Positions 51,884 to 62,638 of a stretch of DNA of 64,000 nt are shown here, one piece after another; positions within the stretch are counted from its first letter, which is position 1, and every line of letters starts with the position of its first letter. The notes under the pieces are model-generated. The model was given only the letters and a program-made list of their open reading frames with translations, did no database searches and was not told the DNA's origin. The stretch lies in the NCBI GenBank assembly GCA_030529505.1, contig JAUMWT010000005.1:38172-102171 (forward strand), read 5' to 3'. Made by a program: the position numbers and the translations under genes. This DNA is from Allobrachymonas sp. Lineage in GTDB: Bacteria; Pseudomonadota; Gammaproteobacteria; Burkholderiales; Burkholderiaceae_C.

Positions 51884-53056
51884 ATGTACAAAGTCAGAAC
51901 CTACAACGCGATTTCGGTCAAGGGGCTGGAGCGCTTTCCGCGCGCGCAGTTCGAAGTGGGCAGCGATGTGGCCCACCCCGATGCCTTTTTGCTGCGCAGC
52001 CACAAACTGCACGACGAACCCGTGCCCGAAACCCTGCTGGCCGTGGGCCGCGCGGGCGCGGGCGTGAACAACATTCCGGTGGTCGAATACGGCAAGCGCG
52101 GCATCGTGGTCTTCAACGCCCCGGGCGCCAACGCCAACGCCGTGAAAGAGCTGGTGCTGGCCGGCATGCTGCTGGCCGCGCGTGGCGTGCTGCCGGGCAT
52201 TGCCTATGCGCAATCGCTGGCGGGCATGGACGATGCCGATGCCATGTCCAAGCTGCTGGAAAAAGAAAAGTCGCGCTTTGCCGGTGGCGAGCTGCGCGGC
52301 AAAACGCTGGGCATCGTGGGCCTGGGGGCTATCGGTTCGATGGTGGCCAGCACCGCGCTGAGCCTGGGCATGAACGTGCTGGGTTATGACCCCGCGCTGT
52401 CGGTCGAGGCGGCCTGGCGCCTGTCCAACCAAGTGCAGAAGATGGAAAACCTGCACTCGCTGCTGGCGCGTGCTGACTACATCTCGCTGCACGTGCCTGC
52501 TATTGAGGCCACCAAGCACATGATCAACAGCGAGGCGCTGGCCGCCACCAAGCCCGGCGCGGTGCTGCTGAACTTTGCACGCGAAAGCATTGTGGACAAG
52601 CAAGCCGTGCTACAAGCGCTGGAAAGCGGTGTGCTCAGCCGCTATGTGTGCGATTTCCCCGAGCCGGGGCTGTTGCAGCACGACAAGGTCATCCCCATGC
52701 CGCATATCGGCGCCAGCACGCAAGAGTCGGAAGAAAACTGCGCCGTGATGGTGGCCGACCAGCTGGTGGACTTTCTGGAAAACGGCAACATTGTCAACTC
52801 GGTCAACTTCCCGAGCGTGCGCATGGCGCGCATTGCCGATGCCACGCGCATCACTTTCAGCAATGCCAATGTGGCCGGCGTGCTGGGCCATGTGCTGTCG
52901 GTGCTGGCCGATGCGCAGGTCAACGTCATCGACATGGTCAACCGCAGCCGTGGCGATCTGGCCTACAACATTCTGGACGTGGAAAGCTGCCCGTCGGACG
53001 AAGTGATCGCCGCCATCGAGAAGGTGGAAAACGTCATCCGCGTGCGCGTGCTCTGA
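51884..53056 (+). CDS. serA: D-3-phosphoglycerate dehydrogenase with ACT domain
   Basis: 390 aa. First step of serine synthesis, NAD-dependent. GRAGAGVNNIPV, Rossmann motif GIVGLGAIGSMVA, ARESIVDKQAVLQALESG, and catalytic His in PMPHIGASTQESEEN. A C-terminal ACT domain (about 320-390, NVAGVLGHVLSVLADAQVN) is the likely serine-feedback site. ATG 51884 gives MYKVRTYNAIS; a frame starting 27 bp earlier is less likely. A terminator follows. Confidence 0.95.
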   Translation: MYKVRTYNAISVKGLERFPRAQFEVGSDVAHPDAFLLRSHKLHDEPVPETLLAVGRAGAGVNNIPVVEYGKRGIVVFNAPGANANAVKELVLAGMLLAARGVLPGIAYAQSLAGMDDADAMSKLLEKEKSRFAGGELRGKTLGIVGLGAIGSMVASTALSLGMNVLGYDPALSVEAAWRLSNQVQKMENLHSLLARADYISLHVPAIEATKHMINSEALAATKPGAVLLNFARESIVDKQAVLQALESGVLSRYVCDFPEPGLLQHDKVIPMPHIGASTQESEENCAVMVADQLVDFLENGNIVNSVNFPSVRMARIADATRITFSNANVAGVLGHVLSVLADAQVNVIDMVNRSRGDLAYNILDVESCPSDEVIAAIEKVENVIRVRVL

Positions 53057-53116
53057 TCGCCGCTGTTTCCTGCCGTGATCTGCGTTGAAGCAGATAGCTG
53101 CGCGGGGGCATCCAAC

Positions 53117-53147
53117 AAAAACCGCATGGCACGCCATGCGGTTTTTT
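53117..53147. terminator. Bidirectional rho-independent terminator
   Basis: ACCGCATGG-CACG-CCATGCGGT flanked by A4 and T6, between the convergent serA and rmuC units. Confidence 0.88.
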
Positions 53148-53221
53148 CATGTGCTTGTCCAGTGCAACGCCACCATGCTTGCTTGGATTTTGAGCTTGGG
53201 CCTGGGCAAACATATCGGCAT

Positions 53222-53532
53222 TCATGCCTTGGCCGGGGCTTGTGCTGTGTGGGTGGCCGGGCATTGCGGGTCGGTCTGGATGATATTGAGCAGAGCCATC
53301 TGCTGAGCGATGACGGGTCTCATGCACCAAACGCCGCGCATGCCTTCAATTGCTGTTGGGCCGTAACCGCTGAGTTCGAGCAAAACGGCCGCTTCAAAAA
53401 CCGCGCCCGGCAGATGGGGCTGGTGCGCATGGCTTGGGCATAGGTCCGGATGGCATCGTTCAAATCTTGCCCAGGGTGCTGGGCGATGTAGGTACCACCG
53501 CCAAATTCGAGCACAAAGGTGTAGCGTCTCAT
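53222..53532 (-). pseudogene. Small frameshifted gene coupled to rmuC
   Basis: An ATG at 53532 overlaps the rmuC stop (ATGA). The first frame reads MRRYTFVLEFGGGTYIAQHP and GQDLNDAIRTYAQAM convincingly, then turns Cys/Arg-rich. The next frame continues sensibly from about 53415 (PGAVFEAAVLLELSGYGP, IEGMRGVWCMRPVIAQQMA) to TGA at 53222. One frameshift near 53410-53430 would restore about 103 aa. Family not recognised. Either a recent inactivation or a sequence error. Confidence 0.5.
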
Positions 53533-54956
53533 CTGTTCTTGTCTGCTGCGTCGTCCGGATTGGCTGGTTCGCCGTAATCGTTGGCATCACCGCTGCCGCC
53601 CAGGCCCAGCAAGTCCTGCGTTTGCTCGTTGGGCAAGGCCTCGGCGCTGCGCAGGGCGCGTTGCATGGCGCGGTTGCGCACATCGGCCTGGTCGAGCGTG
53701 CGCAGCACGGTTTGCGTTTGGTTGCGGATTTTGCCGAGCACTTCGCCGAATTTGCAGAACTCGGTTTTGACTGCGCCCAGCACCTGCCAGACCTCACTGC
53801 TGCGCTGTTCCAGCGCCAGGGTGCGAAAGCCCATCTGCAAGGCATTGAGCATGACCAGCAGCGTGGTCGGCCCGGCCAGCACCACGCGCTGTTCGCGCTG
53901 CAGGCTGTCCATCAAGCCGGGGCGGCGCAGCACCTCGGCATACAAGCCTTCGGTGGGTAAAAACAGAATCGCAAAGTCGGTGGTGTGGGGCGGGGCGATG
54001 TAGCGTTCGTAAATGGTTTTGGCTTCGAGCCGAATGCGCGCCTCCAGCTGGCGGGCGGCCTGTTCGGCTTGCACCGCGTCGGCACGTTGTTGGGCGTCGA
54101 GCAGGCGTTCGTAATCTTCATTGGGGAATTTGGCATCAATCGGCAGCCACAGCGGCGCACCGTCGTCGCCTTTGCCGGGCAGGCGAATGGCAAAGTCCAC
54201 CGCGTGGCGGCTGCGCGGGTGCACTGGCACTTGCGCGGCGTACTGATCGGGGGTGAAGACTTGTTCAAGCAAAGCGCCCAGCTGTGCCTCGCCAAACAGG
54301 CCGCGCACTTTCACGTTGCTCAGCAGGTGCTTGAGGTCGCCCACGCCCTGCGCCAGCGTTTGCATTTCGCCCAGGCCGCGGTGCACCATTTCCAGCCGGT
54401 CGGCCACTTGCTTGAAGCTTTCGCCCAGCCGCGTTTGCAGCGTGGCTTGCAGCTTTTCGTCCACCGTGTGGCGCATCTCGTCGAGCTTGGCGCTGTTGCT
54501 CTGCTGCAGTTGCGCCATCTGCTCTTGCAGGGTGGCACGCATTTCATTCAGGCGGCGGGCGTTGGCCTCGCTCAAGGCCGCGAGTTGCTGCGAAAGCGTG
54601 TCTGACACCTGCTTTTGCATCTGCACCAAACCGGCCTGCAAGCCTTGCAGTTGCTGGGCCTGCGTGCGGGCCGATTCGGCGCCGTGCTGCACCAATCCGG
54701 CCTGAAAAGTGCTGAAGGCCTGGGCCTGCTCCTGCCGGGCATTGCGCGTGGTTTCGGCCAGTTCGCGCCGCAACTCGCGCTCCAGCCGTTCGTTGCCCTG
54801 GGCGATGGTGGCGCTCAACTCTTGTCGCAGGGCTTGGTGGTTGGCGCTGGATGAAGCATCGCCCCGGCGCAGCCATAGCGCAACGAGCAAGACGAGGTTG
54901 GCAATCAGCAGCATGGCCAGCAGCAACAGCAGCCAGTTCAGGGAGGAGTTGGACAT
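53529..54956 (-). CDS. rmuC: DNA recombination protein RmuC
   Basis: 475 aa. One N-terminal membrane helix (about 6-28) and a long Gln/Ala/Leu-rich coiled coil (about 40-195). The RmuC nuclease-like domain (about 195-420) has VRGLFGEAQLGALLEQVFTP, VDFAIRLPG, LPIDAKFPNEDYERLLDAQ and FAILFLPTEGLYAEV. In E. coli it limits inversions at short inverted repeats, notable in a genome full of palindromic elements. ATG 54956 is preceded by GGAGGAG. Confidence 0.93.
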   Translation of the reverse strand: MSNSSLNWLLLLLAMLLIANLVLLVALWLRRGDASSSANHQALRQELSATIAQGNERLERELRRELAETTRNARQEQAQAFSTFQAGLVQHGAESARTQAQQLQGLQAGLVQMQKQVSDTLSQQLAALSEANARRLNEMRATLQEQMAQLQQSNSAKLDEMRHTVDEKLQATLQTRLGESFKQVADRLEMVHRGLGEMQTLAQGVGDLKHLLSNVKVRGLFGEAQLGALLEQVFTPDQYAAQVPVHPRSRHAVDFAIRLPGKGDDGAPLWLPIDAKFPNEDYERLLDAQQRADAVQAEQAARQLEARIRLEAKTIYERYIAPPHTTDFAILFLPTEGLYAEVLRRPGLMDSLQREQRVVLAGPTTLLVMLNALQMGFRTLALEQRSSEVWQVLGAVKTEFCKFGEVLGKIRNQTQTVLRTLDQADVRNRAMQRALRSAEALPNEQTQDLLGLGGSGDANDYGEPANPDDAADKNR

Positions 54957-55041
54957 GGAGCGTGAAGGGTGAGCGAAAAGGAAAAGGCGTGGGGTCAAGG
55001 CCCTGTTTTGCCATAGTCGGGGCAGGTCTTCTTTTTTCTGG

Positions 55042-55086
55042 GAGCCTGTTCAAAATCGCTTCACGTTGAGGTTTTGAACAGGCTCT
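55042..55086. repeat. Minimal repeat: family-A termini only
   Basis: GAGCCTGTTCAAAA and TTTTGAACAGGCTC, perfect 14-bp arms around a 17-bp loop. It looks like the two ends of a family-A element with the interior deleted. Just upstream of rmuC. Confidence 0.8.
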
Positions 55087-55338
55087 GAGAGTGAAGGCGA
55101 GCATTATGCGATGCCGCGTGCTGCCGCTAGCCGTGAGCCTTTGGGTGCGTTTGCGCAAAAGCAGGCCGGATGGCGCGGTGGACAGGGAAAAGCGAAAGCG
55201 GCAGCGTTTGTTTGTGCCAGGGGCCATGAAGGGTCAGGCGACACCCAACAGAAAAAAGAAGGATAGAAAGGGAGAGCGATGGCCGAAGGCAGGCTTTTGG
55301 GGAAGCAGCTTTTGGGAAAAGTTTTTTGTGTTGGGCTT

Positions 55339-55502
55339 AGAGCCTGTTCAAAATCTCTGCACGGCGAGCAATCAAGCGGATTTGGGCGGTCTGCGGTGTT
55401 GCAAAACTTGCCAATAGCACGCACTATTGGCCGCGTTTTGCGCCTTGCACCCCATCCCAAACCGCTTTTTGCCCACTCACGCCGAGATCTTGAACAAGCT
55501 CT
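55339..55502. repeat. Family-A interspersed repeat
   Basis: About 164 bp, AGAGCCTGTTCAAAATCTC to GAGATCTTGAACAAGCTCT, followed directly by a family-B copy. Part of the 1.2-kb repeat-filled gap 54957-56149. Confidence 0.82.
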
Positions 55503-55503
55503 T

Positions 55504-55872
55504 AGATTCTGTTCAAAGTCTTTCCATGCGTCCGCAAGTGTGCGCAAGCGCAACAAATGGCCAGGGTCGCGAGGCACGCCGCAGCGCAGACCGGGTGTGT
55601 AGCGCAAGAAGCACAACAAAGAGAGGCGCTTTGGCAAGCCGCTTGCCTTCGGGTTGCGCTCAAAAGGCCATCGCCTGCGTTGCCCGCTTAGCCAAGCGTC
55701 GCGTGGCGATGGGCCTGGCGCCTTGGCCAGTGAGCTTTTGAAGCGCAAGGAATCGTTCAAAGGAATGTGAACAGACCCTAGCCCGTTTGTGCTCTGTGTT
55801 TCGTGCTTTGCGCATTGCAGCAACTACCTTTGCCAGGCAACGGACACGATGCGAAGATTTTGAACAGGCTCT
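55504..55872. repeat. Family-B interspersed repeat, long copy
   Basis: 369 bp, AGATTCTGTTCAAAGTCTTT to GAAGATTTTGAACAGGCTCT. It contains the segment 55660-55782 that recurs at 23836-23956, which explains most of its extra length over the 268- and 280-bp copies. Confidence 0.78.
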
Positions 55873-55987
55873 TATTTACAAGTCATGAAAAAGCCCACGC
55901 CCCAGGCAGCGGTTTGCAGATGGGGCATGGGCGGAACCGGGCGCGCAGCCGGTGGTGTGTGAAGCGCTGTGCACAGTGCCGTATTTA

Positions 55988-56151
55988 AGAACCTGTTCAC
56001 GATCTCAACGCGAGGCGATTGGATATGGCGCGGGATGGAATGCAAGGCGCAAATCGAAGGGCATAGCCCGTGCTATGGACGAGATTTGCAACGCAGCAGA
56101 CCGCCCGCTTCCATCATTCAAGCGCCCGTGAGGAGATCGTGAACAGGTTCT
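55988..56151. repeat. Family-A interspersed repeat, inverted, at the end of the DUF4198 gene
   Basis: 164 bp, AGAACCTGTTCACGATCTC to GAGATCGTGAACAGGTTCT. Orientation opposite to the 29534 copy. Its right end supplies the TAG stop codon of the DUF4198 gene (56150-56152). Confidence 0.82.
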
Positions 56152-56917
56152 AAGGCTTCACGTTGAAGGTGAGGGTGGCGTAGTTTTTGACTTCGTCGCA
56201 AACCGTGGTGTCGTGGTAGGGCTGCGCCTGGGTGGCTTTGAGCATCCACAGCCCGGGCTTGAGCGCGACGACTTCGATGACGCCTTGCAGATCGGTGGTG
56301 CCGGAGAAGGCGTGCTTGTCTTTCAGGAAGCCGTCGAAGGTGCCAACGACCAGGGCCCTTTTGACTGGCTGGCCGTTTGCCAGCACTTGCACTTTGAAGG
56401 GTTGCTCTGCCTTGAAGCTGGCGGGGTGCGTCAGCGGCACGATTTCAAGCGGTTGCCCGCTGGGCTGGGTCACGAAGGCGTCTTGCGTCTGGCCGATCTG
56501 GATGATGGCCTTGGCGTTCATGGACGTGAGGGAGCAAGAAGCCACGTTTTGAACGGTTTGTCTGGTGCCATCCATGTGCCATTTGTTCTGCGTGTCTTTG
56601 GACCAGAAGGTGGGTTTGTATTGCCCGGCCAGGATGTAGCTGCCGCCGGGCAGCTGCGGGCCTTCGTGCTGGTAGCTCGGGCTGGTTCGGGCCAGTGTGG
56701 TTTGGCTGCCGTCTTTCTTGAAGACCATCAAAGGCGTGAACAGCTTGAGGCGGCTGTCGGGGATGGGGTCTGGCTTGGGAAAGCCGTGCCCGTAGCCGAT
56801 GGTGCCGGTGAATGTGCGCTCATTGTTGCCGGTGAGCCAAAAATCGTGAGCGGCGGCCGAGCCGCAAACGCCCACGGCCAACAGCGCGAGCAGACTTTGA
56901 CGAATACGCATACGCAT
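56150..56917 (-). CDS. Periplasmic DUF4198 protein, Fur-controlled
   Basis: 255 aa. Signal peptide (SLLALLAVGVCGSAAA-H). The mature protein begins HDFWLTG, the usual DUF4198 start, and has two beta-sandwich regions with GYGHGFPKPDPIP, LPGGSYILAGQYKPTFWSKD and a C-terminal FNVKP. Family members accompany metal or haem uptake systems; the exact role is not established. GGAGG precedes ATG 56917. A good Fur box lies about 45 bp upstream. Its stop codon is created by the end of a repeat element. Confidence 0.88.
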   Translation of the reverse strand: MRMRIRQSLLALLAVGVCGSAAAHDFWLTGNNERTFTGTIGYGHGFPKPDPIPDSRLKLFTPLMVFKKDGSQTTLARTSPSYQHEGPQLPGGSYILAGQYKPTFWSKDTQNKWHMDGTRQTVQNVASCSLTSMNAKAIIQIGQTQDAFVTQPSGQPLEIVPLTHPASFKAEQPFKVQVLANGQPVKRALVVGTFDGFLKDKHAFSGTTDLQGVIEVVALKPGLWMLKATQAQPYHDTTVCDEVKNYATLTFNVKP

Positions 56918-56959
56918 GGATTCCTCCCTGAAAGAAATAAAGGGAAACAATTGTTGCAC

Positions 56960-56980
56960 AAATAAGAATGATTATCAAAA
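56960..56980 (-). promoter_or_regulatory. Fur box upstream of the DUF4198 gene
   Basis: Minus strand TTTGATAATCATTCTTATT, matching the GATAATCATT core of the Fur consensus, in an AT-rich promoter region 43 bp before the start. Predicts repression by iron-loaded Fur. Confidence 0.75.
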
Positions 56981-57107
56981 AAATCATTTTTGGGGTTGAT
57001 GGGGCAGGAAAGAATCTGGCGTTTGCTTTTTGCCTGACTCTTGCGACTGTGCCCGCAGGTAAGAGTTGGCTGCAACAGGGGCGCTGAGCGGCAGCCATGC
57101 GCATATA

Positions 57108-57142
57108 AAAAAACAGGCCGGGTAGCGAGCTAGCCCGGCAAA
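57108..57142 (-). terminator. Rho-independent terminator of htpG
   Basis: Minus strand GCCGGGCTAGC / GCTACCCGGC with one bulge, then CTG and seven T, about 115 bp after the htpG stop. Confidence 0.75.
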
Positions 57143-57256
57143 ATTGAATCTGCGAGTGGGTGAGCGCAAAACGTGCCGCACAGAGCGACCGCAGATTGCG
57201 GCTGAACAGTTTCTAAATCACCGACTGCTGCCTTTCACGGGCAGCAGCAAAGTGCG

Positions 57257-59254
57257 TTAGATCAGCAAGGCATTCACCCGCTGCACGTAGGCGGCCGGGT
57301 CGGCAGGCAGGCCGCCTTCGGCCAGCAGGGCCTGGTCGAACACGATGTGGGCCAGGTCGGCGAAGCGGGCTTCGTCTGTTTCGGCTTGCAGTTTCTGGAT
57401 GAGCGCATGCTCGGGGTTGATTTCGAGCACGGGCTTCATGTCGGGCACGGGCTGACCCGCTTGCTTGAGCAGGCGCGCCAGTTGCAGGCTCATGCCGTGG
57501 TCGCTGGCCGAAACGAGGCAGGCGGGCGAGTCCACCAGGCGCGTGGTGACGCGCACGTCTTCGGCGCTGTCTTTGAGCAGGGCCTTGAGGCGATCGAGCA
57601 GGGGTTTGGCCGATTCTTGTGCGGCTTCAGCGGCCTTTTTTTCTTCCTCGTCTTGCAGCTTGCCCAGGTCAACCGCGCCTTTGGCGACGCTTTGCATGGG
57701 GGTGCCGTCAAATTCGTGCAAAAAGCCCATGGCCCATTCGTCCACACGGTCGGCCATGAGCAGCACTTCGATGCCTTTTTTGCGGAAGACTTCCAGCTGC
57801 GGGCTGCTTTTGGCGGTGGCCAGCGAATCGGCGGTGATGTAGTAGATGGCTTCCTGCCCTTCTTTCATACGGGCCTTGTAGTCGGCCAGGCTCACGGTGG
57901 CGCTGTCGCTGCTGGTGCTGGCAAAGCGCAGCAACTTGGCGATGCGCTCGCGGTTGCTGGGGTCTTCGCCCAGGCCTTCTTTCAGTACCGCGCCAAATTC
58001 GGCATAGAAGCGGGCAAAGCGTTCGGCTTCAGGGATGGGTTTGCTGGCGTCGTCTTCGTTTCTGCCCTTGCCCTTCGCCTCATCGCTTGTGTTGGCGGCG
58101 TTTGAAGCCGCATCGGCATCAGCCGGGGTCGCGGCGGCTTTGGCCAGGTCTTCGATCATGGCCAGCACGCGGCGCGTGTTGCCTTCGCGAATGGTTTTGA
58201 TGTCGCGGCTTTCTTGCAGCAGCTCGCGGCTCACGTTCAGCGGCAGGTCGGATGCATCGACCACGCCGCGCACAAAGCGCAGGTATTGCGGCAGCAGGGT
58301 TTCGGCATCGTCCATGATGAACACGCGCTTGACGTAAAGCTTCAAGCCATGCTTGCTTTCGCGCTGGTACAGGTCAAACGGCGCTTTGGCGGGCAGATAC
58401 AGCAGCTGGGTGTATTCGGTGTTGCCTTCGACCTTGTTGTGGCTCCAGGCCAGCGGGGCGCTGTAGTCATGCGCCAGCTCCTGGTAAAAGGCCGTGTACT
58501 GTTCGGGCGTGATGTCCTTTTTGGGGCGCGTCCACAGGGCGCTGGCTTCGTTCACCTGTTCCCACTCGCCGGTGGACACCATTTCGCCGGGCTGGCCGTT
58601 TTCGCCTTCTTTCCATTCCTCTTTGGGCATCAGGATGGGCAGGCCGATGTGGTCGGAATACTGGCTGATCAGCCCCTTGAGTTTGTAGGCGTTGAGGTAG
58701 TCGAGCTGGTCTTCGCGCAGGTGCAGGGTGATGCGGGTGCCGCGCTCGGCCTGGGTGATGGTTTCGGTCGAAAAGTCGCCCGTGCCGCTGCTTGTCCAGC
58801 GCACGCCCTGTTCGGCTGGCAGGCCCGCACGGCGCGATTCCACGGTGATCTTGTCGGCCACGATAAAGCCCGAGTAAAAGCCCACGCCAAACTGGCCGAT
58901 GAGCTGCGCATCGGCCTTTTGGTCGCCCGTGAGCTGGCTCACGAAGTCTTTGGTGCCGCTTTTGGCGATGGTGCCTAGGTGCTCGATGGCCTCTTGCTCG
59001 CTCATGCCGATGCCGTTGTCGGCGATGGTGAGGGTTTTGGCCGCCTTGTCGTACGACACGCGCACTTCCAGCGTGGGCTGGTCTTCGAGCAGGGCGGGGT
59101 TTTTCAGCGCCTCGAATCGCAGCTTGTCGGCCGCATCGTTGGCGTTGCTGATGAGCTCGCGCAGAAAGATATCCGGGTTGGAATAGAGCGAATGCGTGAC
59201 CAGATGCAGCAATTGCGCCACTTCGGCCTGGAAGGAGTGGGTGTGTGTCGTCAT
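57257..59254 (-). CDS. htpG: Chaperone HtpG (Hsp90)
   Basis: 665 aa ATP-dependent chaperone. GHKL ATPase domain: [50 protein letters not shown] and GTRITLHL. Middle domain: [20 protein letters not shown] and [18 protein letters not shown]. It ends with the dimerisation domain. An insert rich in Ala/Asp (about 365-385) is extra compared with E. coli. A sigma-32-like promoter precedes it. Confidence 0.97.
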   Translation of the reverse strand: MTTHTHSFQAEVAQLLHLVTHSLYSNPDIFLRELISNANDAADKLRFEALKNPALLEDQPTLEVRVSYDKAAKTLTIADNGIGMSEQEAIEHLGTIAKSGTKDFVSQLTGDQKADAQLIGQFGVGFYSGFIVADKITVESRRAGLPAEQGVRWTSSGTGDFSTETITQAERGTRITLHLREDQLDYLNAYKLKGLISQYSDHIGLPILMPKEEWKEGENGQPGEMVSTGEWEQVNEASALWTRPKKDITPEQYTAFYQELAHDYSAPLAWSHNKVEGNTEYTQLLYLPAKAPFDLYQRESKHGLKLYVKRVFIMDDAETLLPQYLRFVRGVVDASDLPLNVSRELLQESRDIKTIREGNTRRVLAMIEDLAKAAATPADADAASNAANTSDEAKGKGRNEDDASKPIPEAERFARFYAEFGAVLKEGLGEDPSNRERIAKLLRFASTSSDSATVSLADYKARMKEGQEAIYYITADSLATAKSSPQLEVFRKKGIEVLLMADRVDEWAMGFLHEFDGTPMQSVAKGAVDLGKLQDEEEKKAAEAAQESAKPLLDRLKALLKDSAEDVRVTTRLVDSPACLVSASDHGMSLQLARLLKQAGQPVPDMKPVLEINPEHALIQKLQAETDEARFADLAHIVFDQALLAEGGLPADPAAYVQRVNALLI

Positions 59255-59325
59255 GCTTGAGCTTCAATCAAAAGAACAGGAAAACAAAAAGCCAACCGCG
59301 GCGTGCCTGGTTGGATCTGCGAAGC

Positions 59326-59354
59326 AGATAGGGCAACAGACCCTTATTTTCAAG
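59326..59354 (-). promoter_or_regulatory. Sigma-32-type heat-shock promoter of htpG
   Basis: Minus strand CTTGAAA - 14 bp - CCCTATCT, against the sigma-32 consensus CTTGAAA / CCCCATNT (one mismatch). About 70 bp before the htpG start. No CIRCE element is seen. Confidence 0.8.
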
Positions 59355-59441
59355 GGGAGTTGGGGGTGGTGGCTGAGTTTGGTTCTGGACGGAGGCTGCG
59401 GGCGCGTTGGGCTGATCTGATCGGTGATTGGCGGGGGCTGA

Positions 59442-60968
<1,527 letters not shown>

Positions 60969-60977
60969 GGACAGCGC

Positions 60978-61051
60978 CACGCCTTTGAAATAAGGCGTGT
61001 GTTGTCATTGAAAAAGCCGTGGCAGCCTGTATGGTTACCACGGCTTTTTTG
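60978..61051 (+). terminator. Double hairpin terminator after purB
   Basis: CACGCCTT-6 nt-AAGGCGTG (60978-60999) is followed by AAAAGCCGTGG-15 nt-CCACGGCTTTT with six T in total (61012-61050). Confidence 0.88.
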
Positions 61052-61163
61052 TGCCCTTGGCAGGCGCGCGCGGCGCTGTTTTTTCGTTGTGCCGTTGGGT
61101 AGAGTTTTTGGGCAGTAGTTTGCTTGATGGTGCTTGCCTGCTGTGGGGCAGGCAGTGGCTCAA

Positions 61164-62606
61164 TCAATGTGCGGCCAAGGATTCAGGTGGCAACTGCACC
61201 GACTGCTTCCAGCGCCACACCAGCAGCGCGCCCACAATGGCCAGGTGCGCCATCATGGCCAGCCAGGCAAGGGGGCGAAAGAATGTTGCGCCTTGTTCAA
61301 CGTGGTTGATGAAAGCCTCTATTCCTGCTCCCGACATGGGTTCGAAAAGGCTGGCCCACTGCTGGTGGTCGCCCGTGAAGAACAGGGGCAGCACACTGCC
61401 CAGCATTACGTAGGTCAGCAGGGTCATGCCCAGCGGCTTGCGCTGGGTGTTGCGCCAGGCAAAGAACAGATAAATGCCCGCATCGCGCAGGGCGCGCAGC
61501 ACGAACATCCACAGTATCTGACTCCTGCCTTGGTGGATGAGGGGGGCAAATTGCGTCTGGAATGTGTCGTGTATCGCCGACTCTGCCAGCCCTGTGTAGA
61601 GCAGGGCAAACAGCAAGGCCAGCAGCCAGCTCACGGGCCACAGTGGCAGGGTTTGCAGCATGCGCTTCCAGTTGCCTTGGCGGGCATGAAACACCACTGC
61701 GCGCCAGGTCGTGCCGTTGTTCTTTTCGGTGAACAGGGCAAAGTAAGTGGCGATCAGGGCCACGCCAGCCACCAGCGCCGGCCACAGAAAAGCGGCGTGC
61801 GGGTCATTGGCAAAGCCCGCCACGATCAGCCCGGCGGCGGTGCAGCCCACGGCCCAGGCCCAGGGCGTGGTGCGCACCATCAACTGGGTGCACATGCTGC
61901 GCCACATGGCCAGCAGGCCCAGCGCCAGGGCCAGGCCGCTCATGAGCAGGCACAGCGATGACAGGCCCAGTTGCCAACGCCACCAGGTGATGAGCGATTG
62001 CTTGGCGTTGTAAGTGCCCAGGCCGATGATTGCGATCAATAGCGTGGGCACGATTTGCAATAGCACGAAAAGGCCCACCAGGCGCTTGACGATCGAGGAG
62101 CTGCCGTTGTTGCTGGCATGGGCATCCATGGTGTGCAGGAAGCTGGCCATGATCCAGCAATGCAGTGCCAGGCAGCCCATGATGGCCGAGAGCAGCAAAA
62201 GGATGAGCCGTGGCGCATGGCCGTTGGGCAGCATCAGGCCGCTGACCAGCACCACCGCTGCACAAATCAGGCTGCCCAGCCACGGGTAGATGCTGGCGCC
62301 CAGCAGCTTGCCCCAGGCCATTTGCCAGGGCGAAAGGGCCGAGAGGCGCTGCTGATCCCAGGTGCGCTCGGCCACTTCGCTGTTGATACTGGCCATGGCG
62401 GTGAAGCTGCCCCAGCCCCCCGCCAGCAAAAGACCCAGAGCGCTGAACACGATCAGCAGGGCCCGGGCCATGCCGCCTTCTTTGGTCAAGTTGTCGCTCA
62501 AGTAAACGGTGAGTGCGGCAATCACGCCCAACACGCCAACCATGAGGGCGAGGCGCTGGGGCGAAAGTTCCAGCCACAGATTGCGTCTGAATTCGGGATT
62601 GGTCAT
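61164..62606 (-). CDS. ABC transporter membrane protein
   Basis: 480 aa with about ten to twelve membrane helices spread over the whole length, including ARALLIVFSALGLLLAGGWG and IVGALLVWRW near the end. A short acidic extramembrane segment ASINSEVAERTWDQQRLSAL is typical of ABC-2-like exporters (gliding/bacteriocin type). It starts 32 bp after its ATPase, so the pair forms one exporter. Substrate unknown. Confidence 0.82.
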   Translation of the reverse strand: MTNPEFRRNLWLELSPQRLALMVGVLGVIAALTVYLSDNLTKEGGMARALLIVFSALGLLLAGGWGSFTAMASINSEVAERTWDQQRLSALSPWQMAWGKLLGASIYPWLGSLICAAVVLVSGLMLPNGHAPRLILLLLSAIMGCLALHCWIMASFLHTMDAHASNNGSSSIVKRLVGLFVLLQIVPTLLIAIIGLGTYNAKQSLITWWRWQLGLSSLCLLMSGLALALGLLAMWRSMCTQLMVRTTPWAWAVGCTAAGLIVAGFANDPHAAFLWPALVAGVALIATYFALFTEKNNGTTWRAVVFHARQGNWKRMLQTLPLWPVSWLLALLFALLYTGLAESAIHDTFQTQFAPLIHQGRSQILWMFVLRALRDAGIYLFFAWRNTQRKPLGMTLLTYVMLGSVLPLFFTGDHQQWASLFEPMSGAGIEAFINHVEQGATFFRPLAWLAMMAHLAIVGALLVWRWKQSVQLPPESLAAH

Positions 62607-62638
62607 GGTGTGCTTTCTCGTTCTTTTGTTTCGTTTTT

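Noticed and set aside
54957-56149. Small ORFs within the repeat-filled gap
   Set aside because: All lie within family-A and family-B repeats; their translations differ with copy orientation and carry no domain.
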